The position numbers and the translations under genes were made by a program. The notes under the pieces were generated by a model, which was given only the letters and a program-made list of their open reading frames with translations, did no database searches and was not told where the DNA came from. Positions 1 through 13,100 of a stretch of DNA of 64,000 bases are shown piece by piece. The stretch is from Legionella saoudiensis. GTDB lineage: Bacteria > Pseudomonadota > Gammaproteobacteria > Legionellales > Legionellaceae. Numbering within the stretch: position 1 is the stretch's first letter; every line of letters starts with the position of its first letter. The stretch spans positions 62,001-126,000 of the forward strand of contig NZ_LN901322.1 in NCBI RefSeq assembly GCF_001465875.1, read 5' to 3'.

Positions 1-2469
<2,469 letters not shown>

Positions 2470-2527
2470 AAGGAACAGCTTGAATAGCTAAGAATATTGG
2501 CCGCAAAAACTTTTCCTCTGGAAATAA

Positions 2528-2920
2528 TCATTCTCCATCAACCAGATGAATTAATGTATTGATGTATTTCATCAATAAATCCATATTAACCTGTTCCATT
2601 TCGTTCACTTGACTCAGGGTAAGAACCCCTTTTTCTCTAAGAGCTTTATCAATCCAAATTAAAGGAGATCGAAGACCCACTAAGGTAGGATAAAATCTAA
2701 TATTATGATGCAGCAAAGAAATAGCATAAAATAGATTATCTTTTTCCCAAGAAAGTTCTCTGCTTGGCTCTTCTTTTTTTAAGAGCTGAATAATTTTATT
2801 TAATAACTCTAACTCCTCTCTTTGTATTTCTCTAATCTCTTTTTCTGTAAGCTCATTAGAAATTTTATTTTCAATGTTTTCTTTCTCAATAAGAAGTGAA
2901 TTTAACTGTTCAGCATCCAT
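2528..2920 (-). CDS. hypothetical protein with N-terminal coiled coil
   Basis: About 130 residues, function not recognised. The first 50 residues are rich in Glu, Lys, Leu and Ile with heptad spacing and should form a coiled coil; the rest is helical and contains a Trp-Ile-Asp segment and a Glu-Met-Glu helix. No signal peptide or membrane segment is visible, so it is probably cytosolic. I place the start at the ATG ending at 2920 because AGAGG lies five bases before it; an in-frame GTG two codons upstream has no such site. It converges on the RND pump gene and is unrelated to it by sequence. Confidence 0.6.
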   Translation of the reverse strand: MDAEQLNSLLIEKENIENKISNELTEKEIREIQREELELLNKIIQLLKKEEPSRELSWEKDNLFYAISLLHHNIRFYPTLVGLRSPLIWIDKALREKGVLTLSQVNEMEQVNMDLLMKYINTLIHLVDGE

Positions 2921-3139
2921 AGGCACCTCTTTTAAAAGCTAATCCTTTAACTTAAATATAGACCTCTATTCCAAATTAAGCTTGATGGTTCAAATGTAGT
3001 GCTTCACGCTAATAGGAAGTACTCTCCGGTAAGTCTTATTACAACCAACCCACTATTTATAGATAAATTGGTCAACATTACCTATACTCAAAAACTATAG
3101 GATTATAGTTTTCCAATCATATAATCCTATTGACTTACT

Positions 3140-3505
3140 TTAAGTATTCGAATCTAAAAACTCTTCTAGGACTGCTGAGGGTTTGTTTCCTACTAAATTA
3201 TTTTTCATATTATTTTTAAACGTAACAGGAACAGCTCTAATCGTAGTACCACAAACCTTATCAAATTTATCATTGGCCATTTGATAGAAAATCCAATCCC
3301 TATATTTTTCTTTATTAGAAACTTGCTCATATATTGGCAAGAAAGCTTTGCAGTGGGAACACCAAGAGGCATGGACTAATAAAACTGTTTTGGGCATTTC
3401 TAATGCAGCACAATCATTGTTGGTGAATGGTTTTAATGTTGCGAAAGAAAGAACAGGAACCAATGTTAGGAGCATTACGATAAAATATTTTATCAGACTT
3501 TTCAT
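3140..3505 (-). CDS. exported thioredoxin-like protein
   Basis: A 121-residue protein with an N-terminal signal peptide (hydrophobic stretch about residues 5-21). The mature part has the thioredoxin active-site motif WCSHC (Cys49 and Cys52) after a beta strand, and a later VPVT that matches the cis-proline loop. It is short for the family, so it is a minimal thioredoxin fold or lacks one terminal element. It should act in the periplasm on disulfides, as an oxidoreductase or isomerase. The adjacent exported protein at 3627-3968 is cysteine-rich and on the same strand, so it could be a substrate; that link is inference from position only. Confidence 0.72.
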   Translation of the reverse strand: MKSLIKYFIVMLLTLVPVLSFATLKPFTNNDCAALEMPKTVLLVHASWCSHCKAFLPIYEQVSNKEKYRDWIFYQMANDKFDKVCGTTIRAVPVTFKNNMKNNLVGNKPSAVLEEFLDSNT

Positions 3506-3626
3506 TTATTTCTTCATTTGGAATTGATTTGAGCGGGGATGATAAATTAGATAACAATTCAAATCAATTAGCACAAAATAGCTCTATGCAAAGGGAGATG
3601 CACTAGTATAAAAATAATTTTCATTC

Positions 3627-3968
3627 TTAGTAATATTGAATTTCAACGTTAAGCATACGGCAAGCATTTAAGATTTCTTCGACACACAATTCATTATCAT
3701 TAGAGTAGTAAACAAAGTTTCTATGGATATTACTGCTGGCAGAATTTAACGAGCACCCATCAATAGAGGATACAGCACTATATCTTCCATCCGAAAGGCT
3801 AGCCCGAACCACTCTGCCATAATCGGTGAACAGAAAACAGGCCATTCCTTGGTTATTAGAAAAAAGCGAATTTAAATAAAATGCATTAAAGCATGGACAG
3901 GCAAGTGCATTACCATTAGCTGATAAAACAGTTGCCATCAGTAACATTTGAAATGTCTTTTTCAACAT
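3627..3968 (-). CDS. small cysteine-rich exported protein
   Basis: A 113-residue protein with a signal peptide (about residues 1-23, ending ALA). The mature chain begins with a Cys-Pro-Cys motif and has six cysteines in all, enough for three disulfides. No family was recognised. It lies 121 bases upstream of the thioredoxin-like gene on the same strand. Composition is similar to its neighbours. It could be a secreted or periplasmic protein needing disulfide formation. Confidence 0.6.
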   Translation of the reverse strand: MLKKTFQMLLMATVLSANGNALACPCFNAFYLNSLFSNNQGMACFLFTDYGRVVRASLSDGRYSAVSSIDGCSLNSASSNIHRNFVYYSNDNELCVEEILNACRMLNVEIQYY

Positions 3969-4138
3969 TAGGCGTCCTTATCAGTTTAAGTAAATCCTTT
4001 TTTAAATTATAGAACATGCAAATTCCGCTGCTGAGGATAACCTTTAAATTCAACAAAAAAACGGTTTGTAGCTAAAGAATTGCAAATTCGAATACAACTC
4101 GATAATATGGTCTTACAAGAAAAAAATAATAAGAAATT

Positions 4139-4792
4139 ATGAAACTTGCACTCTTTGCTACAGCGTTACTAACAGCCGCATCTGCCTCTGCTACCGTTCC
4201 TGTTAATAACTGGTATACGAGCGCTTTTGGCGGTTACACCCATTTATCCTCAAATGTAAGAACAAACTATTATGGTTTCTTACTTTCTGATGTACATTAC
4301 CGTTATGGCTATGATGTAGGTGGTAGCATCGGATATCAAAGTCATCCTATTCGTTATGAGTTACAGTATACTTATTTATATGCTGACACCAATCAATATA
4401 GTTCAAATTATATAAAACGATTAGACATTGATGGCGGCACTAAAGCAAATATTCTTATGGCAAATCTTTATTATGATTTTCCTGAACTTTTGAGTAACCT
4501 TTCACCCTTTGCTGGGGTAGGGATTGGTTATGCCCTCATGCATGCCACGTTAAACAGCACAAGCCGTTTCGATCGCCCTCATTTTAACAGAGATCAAAAT
4601 TCGTTTACTTACCAAGGTCTTGCAGGATTGACTTATAATGTTAGGAACAATCTTGCAGTTAATGCCGTCTATCGCTATACGGCAACAACTAATAATGATT
4701 ATTGGGGTAAATCTCTCCAAGCGCAAATGGCTAATTTGGAGGTAGTATATCGTTTTGATATGGCAAGTAATAATAGTGACCGAAGCAAATGA
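4139..4792 (+). CDS. outer-membrane beta-barrel protein (OmpA/opacity-like small barrel)
   Basis: A 217-residue protein with a signal peptide cleaved near residue 18 (ASA-TVPV). The mature part shows alternating polar and aromatic residues typical of transmembrane beta strands (GGYTHLS, GGSIGYQS, RYELQYTYLYA, ANLYYDF, PFAGVGIGYALMHA, GLAGLTYNV, AVNAVYRYTAT), which fits an eight-stranded barrel. Legionella species carry many such small surface barrels. The last strand, LEVVYRFDM, is followed by a short polar tail rather than ending in the usual terminal aromatic residue. The stop codon overlaps the start of the next gene (ATGA), so the two are translationally coupled. Confidence 0.82.
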   Translation: MKLALFATALLTAASASATVPVNNWYTSAFGGYTHLSSNVRTNYYGFLLSDVHYRYGYDVGGSIGYQSHPIRYELQYTYLYADTNQYSSNYIKRLDIDGGTKANILMANLYYDFPELLSNLSPFAGVGIGYALMHATLNSTSRFDRPHFNRDQNSFTYQGLAGLTYNVRNNLAVNAVYRYTATTNNDYWGKSLQAQMANLEVVYRFDMASNNSDRSK

Positions 4793-5466
4793 TTAAGTTT
4801 TTAAATAGTATTCAATTAAGTAATGAGTTTTTTTCTTGCCCACCTGATTCAGGAACGATTTTTTATGCAGGAAAAACACCGGTTAACTGTAAAGGTAGCT
4901 CTTTTTCTATAAAGTCTTTATCTACCTTAAAAGAGCTGCTGGCCCAAGAAGAAGAAACAGTTTTTCGTTTTTTAGTAGATACAGCAGGCAAATTGTGGTT
5001 TGCTTTTGAAACTCGTCCTCACAATAATGCACCAAAACATTTTCAAATGACCGGCGAGCCTCTAGAAATAGCACGCTGCTTGACCGCAGGAAATATCAAA
5101 TTTACTAATAAAACCGGCTCAGTTTTAAAAAACATTAGTCATCGTAGCGGCGATTTTCATCCCTCATTCCTTTCACTGCGTTGGCTATTGGCAATACTTG
5201 TTATCAATGAAGAGTTACTTCCCTTTAAGTTGTCTAAGCTTATTGTTATAAAAGAAATAAAAAATGACAAAACTTATAAGCATATATGGCGTCTAAAAAA
5301 AATCAAAAAGTGGGTGGATGGTTTTCGTGATAATGAAACACTAATAAATCAATTAAACCAGGAAAATCTCGACAGCAAAACAGTACATTATAAATCAACA
5401 AGGTACCTCGTTGAAGAAAGCCCTACTTTTTTACCAGAAAGAGAAAGAAAAGTGGCATTCAGTTAG
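4789..5466 (+). CDS. hypothetical cytosolic protein, coupled to the barrel gene
   Basis: A 225-residue protein without signal peptide or membrane helix. It starts inside the stop codon of the outer-membrane barrel gene (ATGA overlap), so the two are made together. The middle segment NISHRSGDFHPSFLSL resembles the N-x-SG-H/D-F/Y-x-P strand-turn motif seen near the end of some bacterial toxin and effector domains, usually before a helical tail. This is a motif-level resemblance only. The C-terminal 50 residues are highly charged. Function unknown; an effector or host-directed protein is possible. Confidence 0.65.
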   Translation: MIKFLNSIQLSNEFFSCPPDSGTIFYAGKTPVNCKGSSFSIKSLSTLKELLAQEEETVFRFLVDTAGKLWFAFETRPHNNAPKHFQMTGEPLEIARCLTAGNIKFTNKTGSVLKNISHRSGDFHPSFLSLRWLLAILVINEELLPFKLSKLIVIKEIKNDKTYKHIWRLKKIKKWVDGFRDNETLINQLNQENLDSKTVHYKSTRYLVEESPTFLPERERKVAFS

Positions 5467-5528
5467 TACATCAAAAAGAACCAGGAAGAGCCTCTTGTGC
5501 TCAAACCTTCTTCGATTGACAGTAAAGG

Positions 5529-6845
5529 ATGGTTTCAGTGATTAATGTCCTATTGGTTTTACTTGCATTTATATTAGTTTTACTAAATGCTTTTTTTGTA
5601 GCTGCTGAATTTGGTATGGTGAAACTCCGCGCAACTCGAGTGGAGGCAATTAAGGCCAGTTATGGCTTAAAAGGTAAAATTTTATTTAATGTGCATCAAC
5701 ATCTTGATGCGTATTTATCTGCATGCCAGCTTGGTATTACCTTCGCCTCTTTGGGATTAGGCTGGATTGGAGAGCCTGCCTTTGCTCATTTAATGGAACC
5801 ATTTCTGCTCCTAATTGGAGTCAATTCTCCTCAATTCATAACGGTCATCGCTTTTTTTACCGCGTTTTCATTTATCTCATTTCTTCATATCGTGGTTGGG
5901 GAGTTAATGCCCAAGTCTCTAGCTATTCGTCAGTCAGAAAGAGTCTCCGTATGGACTGCCTTGCCATTATATGGCTTTTATTGGCTTATGTATCCAGCAA
6001 TTTGGGTGCTTAATACCTGTTCGAATTTCTTATTAAAAGTTTTTAACTTAGACGCAGTTCATCATGGCGAGCATTTTTACTCAACAGAAGAAATAAAATT
6101 GCTTTTAAACGCCAGCCATTTGCATGGAGAGCTAACCGAAGAGGAGGTCGATATCATCGAGCATACTTTGGATTTAGCTGATTTGAAAGTCACCGAAGTG
6201 ATGCGTTTTAGTGAAGAGATGGTCATGATTGATTTAAATCAACCCATTAACCAAATGATGAGTCTTATTATGGAGCATCGCTATAGTCGGTATCCTGTAT
6301 ATGATCCTGAGCAAAAAGATATCATTGGGATTATTCATGTAAAAGATATTCTGCCTGCCATTTACCACAAATCTGAACTAGACGACTTAAGGCCCTTTAT
6401 TAGACCCATTCTAAAAATTTCCCGTCGCTTACCTGCATTAGATTTATTGCGTCAATTTCGTGAGGGAATGCCTCATTTTGCTCTTGTTTATAGTGGTAAA
6501 AGCAACATTTTGGGATTTGTTACCTTAGATAACTTACTTCAAGTACTCATTGGCCGTATTAAAGATGAATTCCATCGCACTAAAGTAGATTGGGTATTAA
6601 ACAAGGATGGAAGTATTACGGCCTCAGGAAATTGCTCCATATACTCTTTAGAGCAAGCTATTGATCGTGAAATTGACGTTGAGGATGATATTGATATTTT
6701 AACAGGATTGTTTTTACAACGCCTAGGATATATGCCTAAAGAAGGAGAGCATATTGATTTTCCTGAATTTAGTGCAGACATAGAAAAGATTAAAGCTACT
6801 AAAATTCTCAAAGTAAGAATTTATCCCAAAAAGATACCAGACTAA
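5529..6845 (+). CDS. CNNM/CorC-HlyC family membrane protein with CBS domains
   Basis: A 438-residue protein of the family often annotated as hemolysin-like. Its order is a DUF21 membrane domain (residues about 1-190, four hydrophobic segments, with the conserved NAFFVAAEFGMVKLR and VVGELMPKSLAIR motifs), a pair of CBS motifs (about 205-330, including SRYPVYD and ALVYSGKSNILGFVTLDN), and a CorC/HlyC C-terminal domain (about 350-438, DIDILTGLFLQRLGYMPKEGE). Family members are linked to magnesium or cobalt efflux and are nucleotide-sensitive through the CBS pair. An in-frame stop at 5523 leaves ATG 5529 or GTG 5538 as starts. The AAAGGA at 5524 is better spaced for GTG 5538, so translation may begin three codons later. 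Confidence 0.9.
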   Translation: MVSVINVLLVLLAFILVLLNAFFVAAEFGMVKLRATRVEAIKASYGLKGKILFNVHQHLDAYLSACQLGITFASLGLGWIGEPAFAHLMEPFLLLIGVNSPQFITVIAFFTAFSFISFLHIVVGELMPKSLAIRQSERVSVWTALPLYGFYWLMYPAIWVLNTCSNFLLKVFNLDAVHHGEHFYSTEEIKLLLNASHLHGELTEEEVDIIEHTLDLADLKVTEVMRFSEEMVMIDLNQPINQMMSLIMEHRYSRYPVYDPEQKDIIGIIHVKDILPAIYHKSELDDLRPFIRPILKISRRLPALDLLRQFREGMPHFALVYSGKSNILGFVTLDNLLQVLIGRIKDEFHRTKVDWVLNKDGSITASGNCSIYSLEQAIDREIDVEDDIDILTGLFLQRLGYMPKEGEHIDFPEFSADIEKIKATKILKVRIYPKKIPD

Positions 6846-7186
6846 ATACAGGTGGGGATTGCATCTTTATTTTGTTCACTCCTTTTAATGATTTTCTAAC
6901 GAAGATGATTTCTAGCAATCAGGAAGCTCAGACAAATCAGGGTTAATCACATTAATAACGTTAACTCGATGAAATAAAAAGAAATATTTTTTGTTTATTT
7001 GCGTGTAGGGTAAATATTTTATCTCTTGCCCCAAATCTTAATGCCAATTCTTTATTTAAGTTACATACAACACGATTTAATAAGACAATAAAAAAAACAC
7101 TAAGAATTTATTATTGCCTAATAGATTAATTTTTTCTTAAGAAAAATGAGCTAAAATTGATAACATATTGAATTAATAAGTAGCTC
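6846..7186. promoter_or_regulatory. 341-base upstream region of the giant gene, with a 16-base palindrome
   Basis: No gene is seen here. The stretch is very AT-rich. A perfect palindrome, TTTTTCTTAAGAAAAA, lies at 7131-7146, about 40 bases before the ATG of the giant gene. It could be a regulator site or simply an AT-rich coincidence. No clear -35/-10 pair was found, and only a weak ribosome site precedes ATG 7187. Confidence 0.3.
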
Positions 7187-10100
7187 ATGATGAAATTTTG
7201 TAATAAATTTATTAATGGTATCAATTCTATTAATTTTGTTGGGCCTTCGTCTGATATTCTTAGAAAAACTTTAATTGCATTTGCTTACCAAGAGCTAAAA
7301 AAAGAACATGAGCAGCTTGTTAAGCAGTTATCAGAGCTACCAGAAAGCATTCTTGATAATGTGACAGCGAATGAACAATTAGAAGAATACAAAAAAAAGC
7401 AGAGAGAAACGCTGGAACAAATAACAGCCCAGATGAACGCTATTTCTGTTGAGTATGGTCATTCTCTGGATCTTGCTTTGGATCCCCACATTGAAGATTT
7501 GCCGGCATTTATTAAATCACTTGCACAAAACTTCCGTGATATAAAACATTTAGCTTATACACTTGCAGATGCTCCGCCTAGCATTAAAAAATTACAAACG
7601 CAGTTATATGTTGAAGTATTATCTAAGCTGGATCATGAAGAACAGGAAGCTCAATTACAAACACTATCATTGCCTAATATTCAAGACATGATAACCCAGG
7701 CTATTAGCCTTTATGAAAGTAATCCTCATGATGTTCAATTGCGTAACCAATGCCAACGAATTGTGCATATGGGTTTTTACGAAATAATAAGACGGGATTG
7801 CAATAATGTGTCTCTTATGGATGAGCCTAATAAATATGTTGAATATCAAGAATTTATAAATTTATTACATTCTAAATTAATTAATGTAAACCAATCAACG
7901 GTGATTGATAACTTAAGTCAATATAAAGCTACAGATGGTAAATCCATTGGTGATCTTTTAGTAGAAGCCGAAAAAAAATTGCATATAAGTAAAACAGGGG
8001 ATTTGACCAGTGATGAAGGAATCAATGCGCTTAAAGCAAGAAAAGAATTATTTCATGCATTAAGATTTGGCCAGGAAGATCGTAGAGAATATGCCAAAAA
8101 GACACAAGTAAATCTGATACGCGATTTATTTTGGGCAAGAAACATCAGAGATATGGAGTTATTTACTAAAAGCAAGATTACTGATGAGGTTTTTGCCAGT
8201 CTCGCACAAAAACGATATTTGCAACAGGATTTACTATTTAAGCCACAAAAAGAACCGCAAGTTTATAAGCCAGGTCAAGAACCAAGGTTTACAAAGTTAC
8301 AGGATATTCTAACGGAAGTTTATGAAAAATCTAAAGAAAAAGGACTTAAAAAAGGTGGAAAGACCGACGCATTTAGTGCAAATGAGCCTGAAATTGAACA
8401 ACACATAAAAAATACTTTTAAAGAACAGTGTGTTAACCCTATCGTCAAATTGTTACCAAATGGTGAAATAGAGGTAAATTTTTCTTACTTTAATTGCGAT
8501 GATGCTTTTACTAAAAAGCTCATTGACATTATCGGAAAAAATGGGGGTTTTAGGCGAATTCTTGATAAGGCTTTAATGGATAAATTCCTCAAGGAATCAG
8601 CGGTTACGGATAAGGTCCAGGGAGTTACCCTAAGAGGTGGCTCGCTCGCCGCCATAGAGCAGCAAATTGCTACTATGGCAAAAGCCGGTCGGCTTTCTGA
8701 AGAGCAAATTCATGCCTTTCAGAACCAGTTGATTGCAGTAAAAAGTCAAATTAATGCGAACCAAGAGTCCGAAATTAGTCGTTTAAACCTGGATAATAGT
8801 GATGAATTATTATTACGAAAATTATTGGAATTATATTCTATTTACGGAAATAAACAGGTTAAAGATGCGTTTAATGCGCCTACCCCCACTATTAAATCAC
8901 CAATTTCATTAACCCTAGAGACTGCATTTAAACACATTCAGGCTGGCCGCTTTAAACAGGCCTTAGAACTGGCTGGACTTGATGAATATTTGAACGAAGC
9001 TTACCAAAAATTATCGCAACTAAACCCTATGGAAGCTGCTGAATCTGTTAAACCCGTTATTGAAAAGTCTATTGTAATTTCTTCTTCTGCACGGGAACGA
9101 CAAAGCTTATCAGAAGAGTTAGAGTTAGCTTTTAAATCAGGAAGTGATGTTGCTAAGAAAGTTGAAGCTATATTTCTTACAGAATACCGCTCCATGGTAT
9201 CCACTTTGAATCTAAAGCCTCAGGAAATTGCTCATATGGAGGAGCAAATCAAGAATATGGCAGAAGAGATGTCCCGATTATATGAGCGGACAGAAAAAGG
9301 GGAGCCTTCCATAACTAGCGCCGAGCAAGATGCTTATTTTTCTATTTTAAAAGAGTTAGCTACCGCCATAAAACCGAGAGATATTGGTGATGTACAATTC
9401 AAGGTGAAGCATTCCATTACCGGTCAACATACAATCGCTGTAGCCGATGAAAAAGGACACCATATTGCCTCTGTTTCTGTTGATATTGGTGAGGTAAAGC
9501 TTCCTTATTCTTTGGTAAAACCTGCAGGAGGAGAGTTCATTTTTTCCTATGGCGGTAGCCGAGGAATCATAGCACCATTTGCAGAACTGGATGAAGCCTA
9601 TAGTGGCGATAAACAGAAAGGGCGTTTATTTACCCATAGCAGGCTGTTAGGTGTTGGTCAATACGGTTCCGTTAAAGAGGTGGAAAGCTTATTATCTGGC
9701 TTAAATCAGATAATTAAAAAGGGGTATGTACCAGGTAGTGATGCAATACCCACATTTAAAGATGCCAGCCGAAATGATTTAAGAACAAGGCCTATTACGG
9801 CACGTGATGATCCTTTATACCGAATTGAAAGTGATATTTTGCAAAGTTATTCCAAAGCCGCTCAGGAAAAGTATGGACTTACTTCTGGGAATACACAGTA
9901 TTGGATAGAAGATGATAAGGAGAGAAAGGCTGGAAAACTATTTTCCAAAACTGGCTCTCATCGTCAATACCAAATTTTAACTGAGCGTGCAAAGGGAGAT
10001 ACTTATGCTGATACTGCCAACAAAAAATTAAATTTATATACTAAGGCTGATATCGCTTATCACGATCCTATAAAACGAGGAAAGCCAAGTGCACAAGAAT

Positions 10101-13100
10101 CTATGGATTCCTTAAAAAACAGTCTTGAATTATCACAAGAAATTGTCAGTGAGGCCCAACGATTTGCCGAGTTAGGTTTTTCTCATAATGACATTAAGCC
10201 TGAAAATTTCCTTTATAAAAAGAATCCTGATGGTAGCTATCAGGTAAAATACATTGACTGGGCAACTGGTGGATTTGAGCAAACCCTTAAAGGGCAAAAC
10301 TCAAAATCGGTTACCGAGGTTTTTGCTGAAGTATTCGGCGCTGATCTGCCAAATACTATAAATCCCGAGGGAAATAGATGCTATGATGCTAGTGGCCGCT
10401 ATGTAGAAAAAAGTGATGTAGGTTATCGTTATGGTGTTGATCCCACATTGCAAATTTTGCATGGTGCACGTAATGGAACTTTGCCTTATATCAGCCCTAA
10501 AGTACTAGGCGAAGATAGAAAGGCCATTCCTGCGTCAGGTAGTGTACCAAAGCCGGAATTAAATACTGTGTTAAAAAACAGCCAACCATACATGGATGAT
10601 TGGGCCTTAACAACTATGATTTTTGGTATTTGTAATCGCCAAGCTTATTTTACTCTAGTGAAAGGGCGTGCTGTTACTGACTATGTTGTTCCTGGTGTTT
10701 TGGATGTTGATGGGAAAGACCCTTTAGGATTAAAAATAGTTGATGTAGCTAAATTCAATCAGTATTTTGCTTGTGGCATGGATGTGACTCAAGAAAGTGA
10801 GGTATACAGCAAAAAAGATGCGGTGATGTTTATTCCCTCTAACCAGCGGGAAGGAGAGCCTCTTCATTTATATCGCCGTTTACAAATGATCCAGGATTCA
10901 TTACGTGAATCTTTACGCATTCACGATGAACTACCCGAAGATAGTTCTGAGCAAAAAATTATCAATGATATTGATACCATTTTGACTCAAGTTCGTACTG
11001 TAGTGGGAAGTGGAGAGGGATTTAATAAAATCCAGCTCAAAGAAATTATTGCAGCATCTCAACAATGCATTAAACGCTATGAAAACCTTCATAATCAAGG
11101 ATTTAAACAGGCACTTGCACAAGCAGAGACCTTACAAGCCGTTTTTAACGAACATGATCGAGTCAGGTTGAAGGCTGATGATCTATTAGTCGAAGTAGGC
11201 GAATTAAAGCGAATGGATGTTTTATGTACCTACCCAAAGACGAAAGAGCAGATAGAGAAGGCCATTGCTATTTTAGATCAAGCCCTCAATGAAGATCAGT
11301 TTAATGATAAGTTTGTCGGGGAATATGCCCCTTTCAAATCCCTGTTGGTAGAATCTATTGCTACAAATCAAAATCAAATTCTAAATTGTTTATTAGGCAA
11401 AATAACTCAACCTAATCCTGTATTTATTGCTCAAGTTAAAGCCAGCGGTTTACTGCATTACGCCGCAGAGCAGGGAATGACCGATGTTTTTTCTAATTTA
11501 ATCAAAGCATTAATTAAGGCTAATGCGACCCCAGAAGAGCTATTCGAATTAATAATGGCCGAGTATGGTCCAAATAAACAAATTAAAACAGCGCCTTATG
11601 TTAAATGGTCAACAAATTGTTTTCATATTGCCATCCGCAATAACAATAAGGAGCAATTAGCCGTTATCCTGGATTTGTTACCTAAGGGTCATGCTCATGA
11701 TAACTTCATTAATGAAGCACTACATCTTTGCGCTGTATTAGGAAATAAATCTTTATTTAATCAGATTATTACTAAGTACAATGAACTAAATCCTGAGGGG
11801 CGAATTACTCCAGAAAAAGTTCTCGGAATGGTTTTCCCGCCAGATAATATTTCTCCATATCATTTATTTTTAATGGATGAAAAAACTTCAGAGGAAATTC
11901 CTTTTGATCAACTTGATATTAATACATTCTTATTAACACCACCGGCTGGAACAAATGCTTATCCTCTTTTGATTGCTGCAAAGAATGGCAATTATTTTGG
12001 GGTAAAAAATCTAATTCAATCAGCCGATAATAAGCCTTTTTCTAAGGCTGAATTCACACAACTTTTTACTCAAAGTGATGAAGAAGGGAAGAACTTATTT
12101 AATTACATTTTAGAACAAGGCCAATATACCGTTTTGACAACAATGTTGGCTAATATTAAAACCAAATGCCAAGATCCAGAGAAGGTCTTGGTCCACTTGC
12201 TCAGTAATCCACATCCAGTTAATTCACTGAGAAATTTTCTAAATTCTGAAAAGAATGAAGCTAATCAATTTAAGATCCTAAATCAATTATTTGATGAGAT
12301 TTCTCCAGATTTTCGAGCCGTAGAATTACAGCAATACCGTACCATTGCATTACTAGTTAATAAAGATTGGCTGATTGAAAAAGCAAATAATCCTAATAGC
12401 CATGCGGCGCTACGTAACCTATTACATAATGATAAGTTATCAACAGAATTAAAATTGGGGCTGTTTAAAAAATTGGTTGATGAAGCCTCAGACGATATGG
12501 CAAAAAAATTCTATAATAGCTTGTTAAAAGAAGTAACTCCTCGTATAGAATCGGATGCCCAAGCAGTAGTTGCCCTAAATTTACCTGCTGTAATCCTACA
12601 AGAAGTAGCACGTCAAAGTAATGACTTACATTCATTAATTGCTTCTTTAGCGATGGATCAGGAATTAGTAAATAAATTAAACGAAAAAGTACAAAGCTTG
12701 GTTCAAGAGCAAGAAAGGTTACACGAGCTATTGCGTGATAAGCAAAAAACAGTAAGCGAAACCCAAGATCTGTTAAGTAGGCAAGCCAAACAACTGGAAT
12801 CTGCTGAGGACAGGGTACGACAGTTGCAGGAAGAGGCAGAACAAACTATCCAGGCTCATGCTCATACAGTGGATGAGTTGCAATTAGCTATTGCCCAAAA
12901 CGATGAGCACTCCAAGGAGGCAGCACGTATACTGCAGGAAACCCAAGAGCAGCATAAACTGGCCTTAGAGCAATTCGAACAACGCCTACTTCGAGCAGAA
13001 AGTGCACGTAAGAGCATTGCCGATGATCTAACGCAGGTGCAAGGCCAGTTAGAACAGCAGGTAGTGACAGTGCGCCACTTAGAGCAGGAGGCATTGGAAT

